A stretch of 11,751 nt of DNA from Flavobacteriaceae bacterium (GCA_947443815.1 CANEXR010000061.1:1-11751), one strand, 5' to 3'. Counted from the first letter of the stretch, positions 1-6,591 are shown. Notes: generated from the sequence alone by a model not told the origin. Numbers and translations: made by a program.

Positions 1-658
1 AATATGCTCCAAATAATCCACCGATAAAAACCACTCCAATCAAAACCGATGATGAGGCTGGCAAAGTTCCACCTTGAGAAACAAAACCAAAAAGACCCGA
101 TATCGAATTTACCAAAATAAATAAGGCCGATACTGCCGCCGTTTGTTTCATTGTTGCCCATCCAAAAAGCAACAAAACTGGACTCAAAATAATTCCGCCT
201 CCAATACCCAGCAAACCTGATAAAAACCCAATTAATGCCCCAAAGGCCAATGCCAAAGGGAGATTAATTGCTTTCATTTCGTTTTTCTCTTTTCCAAAAA
301 AACCAAGCAATCGCAATACAGCAAAAACCAAAACCGTTGCCAAAATAATTTTATAATAAAAAGCATCAATTTTCAAATAACCGCCTAAAAATGAAAACGG
401 AATCGAACTCAAAGCAAATGGATAAAACAAATTCCATTTAAAATTATTTTCCCTATAATAAAAATAAAAAGAAACCGCCGAAACCAAAATATTCAGTACT
501 AAAGCAGTAGGTTTCATAAATGTCATCGGAAACGAAAAAGCGCTCATCAAAGCCAAATAACCACTAGCACCACCGTGACCAACACTAGCATATAAAAAAG
601 CAACAATCGGCAATAAAAACAACAATAAAGGCAAGTCTAATAAATCTGTAACAGTCAT
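1..658 (-). CDS. TauE/SafE (TSUP) family membrane transporter, 3' end off window
   Basis: Read from the ATG at 658, the frame is open for 219 codons to the window edge, so the C-terminal part is missing. The protein is very hydrophobic, with membrane segments at about residues 9-24, 33-47, 50-68, 77-93, 102-121, 132-150, 154-167 and 173-194. The two family signature loops are visible: ASVGHGGASGY (24-34) near the start and SGLLGIGGG (147-155) opening the second half. TSUP proteins move sulfite, sulfoacetate, other sulfur oxyanions or small organic anions across the inner membrane; the substrate cannot be read from sequence. The start overlaps the stop of the upstream ModE-type regulator by four bases (ATGA, 655-658), so the two are probably co-transcribed and translationally coupled. 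With moeA next door, an anion linked to molybdenum metabolism (molybdate, or sulfite made or used by a Mo enzyme) is a reasonable guess. Family is sure; substrate is not. Confidence 0.9.
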   Translation of the reverse strand, partial: MTVTDLLDLPLLLFLLPIVAFLYASVGHGGASGYLALMSAFSFPMTFMKPTALVLNILVSAVSFYFYYRENNFKWNLFYPFALSSIPFSFLGGYLKIDAFYYKIILATVLVFAVLRLLGFFGKEKNEMKAINLPLALAFGALIGFLSGLLGIGGGIILSPVLLLFGWATMKQTAAVSALFILVNSISGLFGFVSQGGTLPASSSVLIGVVFIGGLFGAY

Positions 659-984
659 AAAATATATTTTTTAAGTTCACAATCCAAAAATTCCCAACAA
701 GCCGTATTAATAGCTTCAAAAGATTCAATTAATAATTTTCCGTAAGGAGTCAAAACCGTACCACCACCTTTATTCCCGCCAACTTGCGTTGCAATCAAAG
801 GCGTTTTCGAAGCTTTGTTTGAAGCATCCACCAGTTTCCAAGCTTTCTGATAGGAAATATCCATAGCTTTTGCAGCCTTATTCAGCGAACCCGTAGCTTC
901 AATTAATTTCAATAATTGAATACGCCCTTCACTAATAAGAATTCCCTCCTCTGTCTCGATCCAGATTTTAGATTTTATTTTCAA
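655..984 (-). CDS. modE: ModE-type winged-helix regulator, DNA-binding domain only
   Basis: Starting at TTG 984 the product is 109 residues beginning MKIKSKIWIE, the usual beginning of ModE N-terminal domains. A helix-turn-helix spans about 33-54 (SLNKAAKAMDISYQKAWKLV) and the wing about 66-79 (Gly-rich QVGGNKGGG then TVLTPYG). ModE represses or activates molybdate uptake and molybdoenzyme genes. This copy ends after the dimerisation helix (82-102) and lacks the Mop/TOBE domains that bind molybdate in E. coli ModE, so its effector is unclear. The frame is open further upstream to a TTG at 1041. That longer start is unlikely, because the extra 19 codons would encode the promoter and a 50-bp palindrome (987-1036), and the predicted transcript begins near 1008. 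No Shine-Dalgarno is seen, as is common in Bacteroidota. It overlaps the TSUP gene by ATGA. Confidence 0.85.
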   Translation of the reverse strand: MKIKSKIWIETEEGILISEGRIQLLKLIEATGSLNKAAKAMDISYQKAWKLVDASNKASKTPLIATQVGGNKGGGTVLTPYGKLLIESFEAINTACWEFLDCELKKYIL

Positions 985-986
985 AA

Positions 987-1036
987 GAAAAAAAGATTTC
1001 GTTATACTTTTACAAATATAACGAAATCTTTTTTTC
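987..1036. promoter_or_regulatory. 20-bp perfect inverted repeat, probable ModE operator
   Basis: Arms 987-1006 and 1017-1036 are perfectly complementary (right arm TATAACGAAATCTTTTTTTC) with a 10-base spacer. The inner half-sites CGTTATA and TATAACG match the known ModE recognition pattern (CGnTATA...TATAnCG). The spacer and right arm hold the modE -7 box, and the left edge lies 2 bases from the TTG start, so a bound dimer would block transcription of modE and the TSUP gene. Autorepression is inference. The A-run/stem/T-run layout could also act as a terminator for moeA read-through, but the 10-base loop and low GC make that weaker. Confidence 0.7.
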
Positions 1037-1042
1037 AACAAA
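1013..1042 (-). promoter_or_regulatory. modE promoter (Bacteroidota -33/-7)
   Basis: On the minus strand TTTG (1042-1039) is followed after 18 bases by TATATTTG (1020-1013), a full match to the Flavobacterium consensus TTTG ... TAnnTTTG. The expected transcript start is near 1008, giving a leader of about 24 bases to the TTG at 984. The -7 box lies inside the inverted repeat. Confidence 0.65.
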
Positions 1043-1062
1043 ACAAAAAAACACCTTTTTAT

Positions 1063-1078
1063 ACGGAAACGTTTGCGT
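1063..1078 (-). promoter_or_regulatory. LacI/PurR-like operator match
   Basis: The minus strand reads ACGCAAACGTTTCCGT, which differs at one position from the E. coli PurR consensus and has the AAACGTTT core of LacI-family operators. It lies about 20 bases upstream of the modE -33 box. Flavobacteria do not have the enterobacterial PurR regulon, so another LacI-family protein, or chance, must be considered. Confidence 0.25.
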
Positions 1079-1082
1079 AAAA

Positions 1083-1220
1083 GTAGCTATACCATCCTTT
1101 TGGGCGTGCCAGCAGTATAAAAAGGGGCCTCTCGATAGCAGTGCTAGATGCCCCTTTTCATACTGCTGTCGGGCTATCCACAGTACTTCGGTACTTGCTC
1201 CTATCCCTCACGCACTACAG
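1083..1220. repeat. Structured intergenic palindromic element (REP-like or small RNA)
   Basis: Three nested pairings are visible: an outer stem GCGTG (1104-1108) with CACGC (1209-1213), possibly extended by GTAG (1083-1086) with CTAC (1215-1218); an 18-bp hairpin arm 1111-1128 with 1150-1167 holding one non-Watson-Crick position, its tip closed further by TAGC/GCTA (1136-1139, 1143-1146); and AGTAC-TTCG-GTACT (1182-1195). GGATAG occurs twice on the minus strand (in 1174-1179 and 1201-1206). It is much richer in G and C than the DNA around it. I recall similar GGGCGTG...GTCGGGCT...CTATCCC blocks between genes in flavobacterial genomes, but could not check this here. It sits downstream of moeA and upstream of the modE promoter. 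Confidence 0.6.
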
Positions 1221-1342
1221 CTTCAAAATAACGATAATTGATTTTTTGACAACTCCTCCCTACTATCAAAAGCAAAAAAATATTGAAACAAAGCTTTCGT
1301 AACATACTAAGATTAGACCTAATTCCTTAATGTACAATCAAA

Positions 1343-2512
1343 CTACAATAAATAAACCTCAACAGCAGCGCCTTTGCGTAATTCATAGTGTCCATTAGGC
1401 ACAAAAACAAGTCCATTAGCAACCGAAAAAGAACTCAACATAGACGATGCTTGATGCGATAATACACGTACTTCATCCCCAACAATTGTAGCCTTCAAAA
1501 ACTGACAACGGCTGTTGCTCACCGAATAATCATGAGCAATCTTTATCGTTTTTGCTTGCTCATAATTTGCCGATTCTCCTGAAAGTATTCTAAGTGTTGG
1601 CAAAACATAGACATAGAAACAAGTCAAAGCGGCCGCAGGATTACCAGGCAATGCAAAAACAATTTTGTCTTTCAATTTTCCTGCAAAAAGAGGTTTCCCA
1701 GGTTTTTGATTGACTTTATAAAAAAGAGTTTCAACATCCAATTCTTTTAATGCTGCAGCCACAAAATCATAATCCCCAACAGATATTCCTCCAGAAACCA
1801 AAACAACGTCATTTTCTGCCAAAGCTTGTTGCAATTTATTTTTGGTGTTTTCATAATTATCGTTTACTTCATACAAATTCACGGCATCAAAATAACTGTC
1901 GCTCAAAGCCGATGCTAACATGATACCATTACTTTCATAAACTTTTCCGTAGGCTAATGGAGTACCCGGTTTTACCAATTCATTTCCTGTTATTACAATT
2001 CCTACACTTGGTTTCTTGAAAACTTTTACGGAAGTAAAACCCAAACCTGCCAAAAATCCAATTGCAGCTGGATGAAGCAGTGTTCCTTTTTCGATGGCCA
2101 ACTCGCCAACAGCAATTTGTTCACCGATAGGTCTTACATTTACCTCAGGCGCAATCGCCTCTTCAAGCAACAATTGTCGCCCTTTTACCACTACTTTTTC
2201 AATTTGAATTACCGCTTGTGCGGTGTCTGGAACCGCAGCACCGGTGAAAATTTTTATGGCTTGACCTGGCAGCAAAACCACTTGATGCGAATCGCCAGCT
2301 TTGATTTCACCAATGATTTCATAAACCAATTCTTCATGCCAACACAAAGCAAACCCATCCATAGCCGATTGTCGGAACGGAGGCATATTTATTGGCGAAA
2401 AAAGGGTTTGAGACAACAAATGTTTTCGAGCTTGAATCAATGAATAATTTATTTCCTGTAATGGCGGTAAATTGCTTTTTAGTATTGAAAAAGCTTCTTG
2501 AACTGAAACCAT
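1343..2512 (-). CDS. moeA: Molybdopterin molybdotransferase MoeA
   Basis: The product (389 residues) inserts molybdate into adenylylated molybdopterin, the last common step of molybdenum cofactor synthesis, in the cytoplasm. Family landmarks occur in order: PPFRQSAMDGFAL (44-56), the IFTGAAVP loop (88-95) of the N-terminal MoeA domain, then the MoCF-binding (MogA-like) domain with TGNELVKPG (175-183), ESNG (193-196), SGGISVGDYD (240-249) carrying the acidic residue that positions substrate, KPGKP (270-274) and LPGNPAAA (288-295). The C-terminal domain IV runs from about 320 to the end. Length is typical and the frame is intact. The ATG at 2512 is preceded by a -7 box, so the gene has its own promoter. 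About 360 bases separate it from modE, so joint transcription with modE is uncertain, although all three genes face the same way. Confidence 0.97.
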   Translation of the reverse strand: MVSVQEAFSILKSNLPPLQEINYSLIQARKHLLSQTLFSPINMPPFRQSAMDGFALCWHEELVYEIIGEIKAGDSHQVVLLPGQAIKIFTGAAVPDTAQAVIQIEKVVVKGRQLLLEEAIAPEVNVRPIGEQIAVGELAIEKGTLLHPAAIGFLAGLGFTSVKVFKKPSVGIVITGNELVKPGTPLAYGKVYESNGIMLASALSDSYFDAVNLYEVNDNYENTKNKLQQALAENDVVLVSGGISVGDYDFVAAALKELDVETLFYKVNQKPGKPLFAGKLKDKIVFALPGNPAAALTCFYVYVLPTLRILSGESANYEQAKTIKIAHDYSVSNSRCQFLKATIVGDEVRVLSHQASSMLSSFSVANGLVFVPNGHYELRKGAAVEVYLL

Positions 2513-2534
2513 AATATGTTTTTTTAGTGGTTTT

Positions 2535-2542
2535 CAAAAATA
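2535..2542 (-). promoter_or_regulatory. moeA -7 promoter element
   Basis: The minus strand reads TATTTTTG, a full match to TAnnTTTG, 22 bases before the moeA ATG. A clear -33 TTTG at the expected distance is not visible. Confidence 0.45.
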
Positions 2543-2728
2543 CAATTCCCATTTGATTTATTTCTTTTTTAGATTAGAAATAAAAATAAACACCTTTTTT
2601 TTAGAAAATATTAGAAGAAAAATAGCTAAAAAAATGCCTATAAATACCATTTAATTACTTATTTAGGCAAGCTGCTTTTTCAAAATATTCTCCTACAAAC
2701 AAAATATCTTCACTCTAAAAAACAACAA

Positions 2729-2827
2729 ATGAAAAGATTTACATTTTTTATACTTGGTATCCTACTCTTCTTTTTCAGTACTAAAATTTCATCAAAAAAC
2801 AATGAAATAAACTCTCCCAAATCATAA
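2729..2827 (+). CDS. Possible small exported peptide or 5' fragment of a decayed gene
   Basis: This ATG frame encodes 32 residues: a basic start (MKRFTF), a hydrophobic stretch at about 6-17 (FFILGILLFFFS) like a signal peptide or membrane anchor, then a short polar tail ending NSPKS. After the TAA at 2825-2827 the same frame stays open for 29 more codons (2828-2914, including TCPKNVRNVAIAFNANF) before a second TAA at 2915-2917. It may therefore be the start of a gene with a nonsense mutation, or a genuine small peptide, or chance in AT-rich DNA. I do not recognise either part, and no clear promoter motif was found. It is the only gene-like content in the 2513-2990 gap. Confidence 0.3.
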   Translation: MKRFTFFILGILLFFFSTKISSKNNEINSPKS

Positions 2828-2962
2828 ACGACATGCCCAAAAAATGTCAGGAATGTAGCTATTGCTTTTAATGCAAATTTTATAGTAAAAGACAGGCCAA
2901 CAAATACTATTAAATAATAATTTTGTGTTAAGATTTTAAACCTTAAGCAAGTATCATCATCT

Positions 2963-2970
2963 TAGCTTTA
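2963..2970 (+). promoter_or_regulatory. Probable -7 element of the LTxxQ gene
   Basis: TAGCTTTA matches TAnnTTTG at all but the last base, 20 bases before the ATG at 2991. No -33 element at the usual distance is evident. Confidence 0.3.
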
Positions 2971-2990
2971 TAACTTAAAATCCTATAGAA

Positions 2991-3425
2991 ATGAAAAAAG
3001 TACTTATTGCCGCATTATTAATCGTTGGACTATCCAGTTTTGCTCAAGAAAGAAGAGAAAGACCCAATAGAGCCGAAATGGAAAACTTAACTCCTGAGCA
3101 ACGCAATCAACTGATTGTAAAAAAAATGACATTAGAATTAGATTTGAATGCCAAACAACAAGAACAAATTAGTCAAATTATTACAGAACAAAGCGCAAAA
3201 AGAGAAACAATGAAAGCGGAACGAAAAGCAAGCTCCGAAAAACCAACAACTGACGAACGTTTTGCGATGAAAAACAAAATGTTGGATGAACAAATCGCTA
3301 TGAAAGCTAAAATGAAAAGCATCCTATCTCCAGAACAATATACAAAATGGGAAGCGTTGAAAGAAAAGAATCAGGAAAAAAGAGGCAATCGAAAGGAGGG
3401 TCCAAGAGGTGAAAGACCAGAATAA
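2991..3425 (+). CDS. Periplasmic LTxxQ-motif (Spy/CpxP-like) protein
   Basis: The product has 144 residues. A signal peptide covers about 1-18 (hydrophobic LIAALLIVGLSSFA, cut before QE). The mature part is almost entirely charged helix and carries two LTxxQ-type motifs, LTPEQ (33-37) and LSPEQ (112-116), the hallmark of the Spy/CpxP fold, in which two such motifs lie on a cradle-shaped helical dimer. Family members act in the periplasm as ATP-independent chaperones or as stress and metal-sensing partners of two-component systems. The C-terminus (about 126-144) is a basic, Gly/Arg-rich tail (NRKEGPRGERPE) likely to be disordered, as is the RERPNR stretch after the signal peptide. It stands alone, convergent with hemL, and no sensor kinase, RND pump or sigma/anti-sigma pair is nearby, so the stress it answers to is unknown. 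Confidence 0.85.
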   Translation: MKKVLIAALLIVGLSSFAQERRERPNRAEMENLTPEQRNQLIVKKMTLELDLNAKQQEQISQIITEQSAKRETMKAERKASSEKPTTDERFAMKNKMLDEQIAMKAKMKSILSPEQYTKWEALKEKNQEKRGNRKEGPRGERPE

Positions 3426-3434
3426 TACAATAAA

Positions 3435-3462
3435 AAAACTTCCGGCAATAACCGGAAGTTTT
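3435..3462. terminator. Bidirectional terminator between LTxxQ gene and hemL
   Basis: An 11-bp perfect stem (3435-3445 with 3452-3462, core ACTTCCGG/CCGGAAGT) encloses a 6-base loop. It lies 10 bases after the plus-strand gene and 18 bases after the hemL stop. On the minus strand it is followed by a run of seven T (3438-3432), and on the plus strand by four T, so it probably serves both convergent genes and works best for hemL. Confidence 0.88.
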
Positions 3463-3479
3463 CATTTTAAGGCATTATT

Positions 3480-4766
3480 TTAAAACGTTTTAGAGACTTT
3501 ATCAATAGCCTGAATTGTAAAATCTAAATCTTCATAAGAAAGCGCATCCGTAATGAACCAAGTTTCATAAGCCGATGGTGCGATGTAAATTCCTTCTTGT
3601 AATAAACCATGAAAGAATTTTTTGAACGTTTCATTATCTCCCTTTGCTGCAGTTTGAAAATCGACTACAGGATTAGCATCAAAATGAACTGATACCATGG
3701 ACCCAATTCTATTTATAGTAAAAACAACTTTATTTGCTTTCAAAACCGTATCGATTCCTGCAGCTAAATAAGCCGTTTTTTCTTCTAATCGTTTGAAAAT
3801 TTCACGATCCGCATCCAGAGCTTGCAACATTGCTAAACCTGCAGCCATAGCCAATGGATTCCCAGATAAAGTTCCCGCTTGATAAACAGGGCCTAAAGGA
3901 GCTAAATAATTCATGATTTCGGCACGAGCAGCAAAAGCACCAACTGGCAATCCACCACCAATCACTTTTCCGAAACAAACAATATCCGCTTTTATCCCGA
4001 ACAATTCCTGAACACCACCTCTAGCCAATCTAAATCCGGTCATAACCTCATCAAAAATAAGGAGTATTCCATGGTCTGAACACATTTGGCGCAAGCCTTC
4101 CAAAAATCCTTTATTAGGCGGAATACAACCCATATTACCTGCAACTGGCTCTACAATAATAGCGGCAATTTCGTCTTTATTTGCTTCAATAAGAGCCGCA
4201 ACATTATCTAAATCATTGTATCTTGCTAAGAGCGTGTCTTTTGCAGTGCCAACTGTAACTCCAGGGCTATTGGGTGTCCCAAAAGTTATCGCACCACTTC
4301 CCGCCTGAATCAAAAAAGAATCTGAATGCCCGTGATAACAGCCTGCAAATTTGATTATTTTATCTCTTTTGGTAAAGCCTCTAGCCAATCGTATCGCGCT
4401 CATACAAGCTTCTGTTCCAGAATTAACAAATCGGATTTTATCAATATTTGGAACCATCGAAACAGCCAAAGCAGCAATTTGGGTTTCTAATGCTGTTGGC
4501 ATCCCAAAAGAAGTTCCTAATTTAGCTTTTTCAATTACTGCTGTTACAACAGGTTCAAAAGCATGCCCTAAAATCATTGGTCCCCAAGAATTAATATAAT
4601 CGATTAAACGATTTCCATCTTCATCATACAAATAAGCCCCTTTAGCGCTTTTGACAAAAATAGGAGTTCCACCAACCGCTTTGAAGGCTCTTACTGGTGA
4701 ATTTACACCTCCTGGAATTACTTTTTCCGCTTCAGCAAAAAGCTGACTGCTTCTTTGATATACCAT
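3480..4766 (-). CDS. hemL: Glutamate-1-semialdehyde 2,1-aminomutase
   Basis: This PLP enzyme (428 residues, the usual length) converts glutamate-1-semialdehyde to 5-aminolevulinate, the second step of the C5 route to heme and other tetrapyrroles. Landmarks: the N-terminal VIPGGVNSPVRAF (16-28), SGTEACMSAIRLAR (116-129), the cofactor-contacting CYHGHSD (143-149), FDEVMTGFRLARGG (238-251) with Asp239 expected to touch the pyridine nitrogen, and FGKVIGGGLPVGAF (265-278) with Lys267 as the Schiff-base lysine. The partners glutamyl-tRNA reductase (hemA) and hemB are not in the window. It is the last gene of a minus-strand group: the glucosaminidase gene stops 27 bases before its ATG, with no terminator between, and a strong terminator follows at 3462-3435. 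The conserved motifs separate it from ornithine or acetylornithine aminotransferases. Confidence 0.98.
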   Translation of the reverse strand: MVYQRSSQLFAEAEKVIPGGVNSPVRAFKAVGGTPIFVKSAKGAYLYDEDGNRLIDYINSWGPMILGHAFEPVVTAVIEKAKLGTSFGMPTALETQIAALAVSMVPNIDKIRFVNSGTEACMSAIRLARGFTKRDKIIKFAGCYHGHSDSFLIQAGSGAITFGTPNSPGVTVGTAKDTLLARYNDLDNVAALIEANKDEIAAIIVEPVAGNMGCIPPNKGFLEGLRQMCSDHGILLIFDEVMTGFRLARGGVQELFGIKADIVCFGKVIGGGLPVGAFAARAEIMNYLAPLGPVYQAGTLSGNPLAMAAGLAMLQALDADREIFKRLEEKTAYLAAGIDTVLKANKVVFTINRIGSMVSVHFDANPVVDFQTAAKGDNETFKKFFHGLLQEGIYIAPSAYETWFITDALSYEDLDFTIQAIDKVSKTF

Positions 4767-4793
4767 TTTATTTATAGAATTATAATTGAACTT

Positions 4794-5663
4794 TTATTTT
4801 ACTTTTAGTTTTTGACCAATCGAAAGAGTATTTTCAACAAGATTATTTTTTTGTTTTAAGTCCTCTACTAAAAGATTGAATTTTTTAGAAATAGAATATA
4901 AAGTATCTCCTTTTTGTACTTCATATAAAGCTAAATCTACGATTGGTTTTTTTATGGGTAATACATTCTGATTGGCATCAACTACAAACGTTTTGCCCAA
5001 AACCTGATTGTCATATTGATACAAATTATAGCGCTCAATATAATTAATTAATTTTTCAGGATATTTGGGATCTGTGGCATAACCCGCTGTTCTTAACCCT
5101 TGTGCCCAAGCTTTATAATCCCCTTTTTCTAAATTAAACAAACTGGCATATCTAGGTCTACTTGACAAAAACAAAGCGTGATCTTGGAACGATTCTGCAG
5201 GATCATTATATTTTCGAAAGCATTCTTGATCTGAATCATCATTGTGTCTCACACTTTCTCCAGTCCAATCTTTGTGACATTTTATTCCAAAATGATTGTT
5301 GGCACTTACAGCTAAATCGCCTATTCCTGAACCTGACTCTAAAATTCCTTGCGCCAAAATAATACTTGCTGGTATTCCAAAATTTCTCATATTATTCATA
5401 GCAATGTCTTTATAATGAAAAACATAGCCATTGATTAAGTCTGATGTAACTACTGTTTTTGAAGTAGACTCAATTATTTCTGTAGTAGAACTGTTTTGCT
5501 CTTTCTTTGGGAATTTTGTTGCTGAAACTGATTTTTTAGGCGTTTGTACTGTTTCTTTTTTAGCCGAATGAGAAACTGATTTCTTAGTCACAATAACCGG
5601 TTTTGAGGCATTGCAACCAATCAAAATTAGCAGTATTATGAATGGTACTATTTTTTTAATCAT
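4794..5663 (-). CDS. Lipoprotein glucosaminidase (GH73 type) with C-terminal LysM
   Basis: The 289-residue product is a predicted surface or periplasmic lipoprotein that cleaves the glycan strands of peptidoglycan. A hydrophobic signal (5-15) leads to the lipobox LIGC with Cys17 as lipidation site. Residues 18-75 form a Lys/Ser/Thr-rich linker. The glucosaminidase domain runs from about 78 to 215, with NFGIPASIILAQGILESG (94-111) holding the probable catalytic Glu109, followed by NNHFGIKC (122-129) and SFQDHA (158-163). A LysM domain fills 246-289 (YEVQKGDTLYSISKKF ... SIGQKLKV) and should bind peptidoglycan. The GH73/FlgJ C-terminal type is clear from these motifs; no flagellar genes are near, so a role in wall remodelling or daughter-cell separation is more likely. 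Its ATG overlaps the upstream PLP enzyme's stop by four bases (5660-5663), indicating co-translation, and hemL follows. Confidence 0.93.
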   Translation of the reverse strand: MIKKIVPFIILLILIGCNASKPVIVTKKSVSHSAKKETVQTPKKSVSATKFPKKEQNSSTTEIIESTSKTVVTSDLINGYVFHYKDIAMNNMRNFGIPASIILAQGILESGSGIGDLAVSANNHFGIKCHKDWTGESVRHNDDSDQECFRKYNDPAESFQDHALFLSSRPRYASLFNLEKGDYKAWAQGLRTAGYATDPKYPEKLINYIERYNLYQYDNQVLGKTFVVDANQNVLPIKKPIVDLALYEVQKGDTLYSISKKFNLLVEDLKQKNNLVENTLSIGQKLKVK

Positions 5664-6553
5664 AGAATATTGATTATTGGTAAATGCTTGCTTTTTAATT
5701 TCATATTCATCCCTTTTATGCCTTGAATTCCGCCCGTATGAAGGAGCAAAATTTTTGAATTTTCAGGAAAATAATTTCTTTCTATCAAATCTATAACGCC
5801 AAAAACCATTTTTCCAGTATAAATTGGATCCAAAGGTATTTGAGTTTTGCTAAAAAAAGCATTAATAAATGCAATCAATTCTGAATTTACTTTTCCATAT
5901 CCTCCAAAATGATAATCGGTCATTAATTCCCAATGCTCTTGCTGCGCAAAATTACGAATTTCATTTTTTAAAAAATCGCCTTTTAGAGCTGGAAACCCTA
6001 AAACTTTTTGATGTGGTAAAACACTATTTATAATCCCTGAAATAGTTCCTCCTGTTCCTACCGCACAGCAGATATAATCGAATATAGCATCAGCATCAGT
6101 CAATATTTCCTCACATCCTTTTATTGCTAATGGGTTGGTACCACCTTCTGGAACCAAATAAAAGGTGCCATATTTTTGCCTTAAGCTTTCAATGAAACAA
6201 TCTTCCGTTTTTAGTCGATAAGTCTCTCGACTGACAAACTCTAGTTGCATTCCACAGTCATGCGCGAATAACAAGGTTGGATTTTCCATAATTTTAGAAC
6301 CTAATTCCTCTCCGCGAATAACTCCTATGGTATGAAATCCTTGTTCTTTTCCTGCATAAGCCAAGGCTGCAATATGATTTGAATAAGCTCCACCAAAAGT
6401 AAGTAATGTGGTTTGATGCTCTTTTTTTGCTTGAAGCAAATTATATTTTAATTTTCTTAATTTATTTCCGGACACAAAAGGATGAATTAAATCTTCGCGC
6501 TTGATGCTCAATGAAATTGAATTAGGAAACAGTATGGAAATCGATTGATTCAA
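5660..6553 (-). CDS. PLP-dependent ACC deaminase/D-cysteine desulfhydrase family protein
   Basis: The protein belongs to the fold-type II PLP family that includes 1-aminocyclopropane-1-carboxylate deaminase and D-cysteine desulfhydrase. Seen near the N-terminus is IKREDLIHPFVSGNKLRKLK, whose SGNK lysine forms the Schiff base, then TFGGAYSNH, which grips the substrate carboxylate. Further on are VPEGGTNPLA, CAVGTGGTISG (the phosphate-binding loop) and LLHTGGIQG. True ACC deaminase cannot be told from D-amino-acid lyases here; most Bacteroidota members have unknown substrates. The start is open to question. A TTG at 6571 would add six residues, but it lies inside a perfect -7 box (6576-6569). 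The TTG at 6553, giving MNQSISILFPN (297 residues), fits the promoter better, and I chose it. It is the first gene of the operon with the glucosaminidase (ATGA overlap) and hemL. Confidence 0.88.
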   Translation of the reverse strand: MNQSISILFPNSISLSIKREDLIHPFVSGNKLRKLKYNLLQAKKEHQTTLLTFGGAYSNHIAALAYAGKEQGFHTIGVIRGEELGSKIMENPTLLFAHDCGMQLEFVSRETYRLKTEDCFIESLRQKYGTFYLVPEGGTNPLAIKGCEEILTDADAIFDYICCAVGTGGTISGIINSVLPHQKVLGFPALKGDFLKNEIRNFAQQEHWELMTDYHFGGYGKVNSELIAFINAFFSKTQIPLDPIYTGKMVFGVIDLIERNYFPENSKILLLHTGGIQGIKGMNMKLKSKHLPIINIL

Positions 6554-6568
6554 AGATAAAATTTTATG

Positions 6569-6576
6569 CAAATGTA
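6569..6576 (-). promoter_or_regulatory. -7 promoter element of the PLP enzyme-glucosaminidase-hemL operon
   Basis: The minus strand reads TACATTTG, a full TAnnTTTG match, 15 bases before TTG 6553. The only upstream TTTG (6594-6591) is 14 bases away, shorter than usual, and abuts the T-run of the preceding terminator. Since that terminator ends just upstream, the operon needs a promoter in this short gap. Confidence 0.5.
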
Positions 6577-6591
6577 AAACTTATAAACAAC

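Noticed and set aside
985..1041. N-terminal extension of ModE from TTG 1041
   Set aside because: The extra codons would be made of the promoter and the 50-bp inverted repeat, and the predicted transcript starts downstream of that codon. ModE domains normally begin at the IKSKIWIE segment, which TTG 984 supplies.
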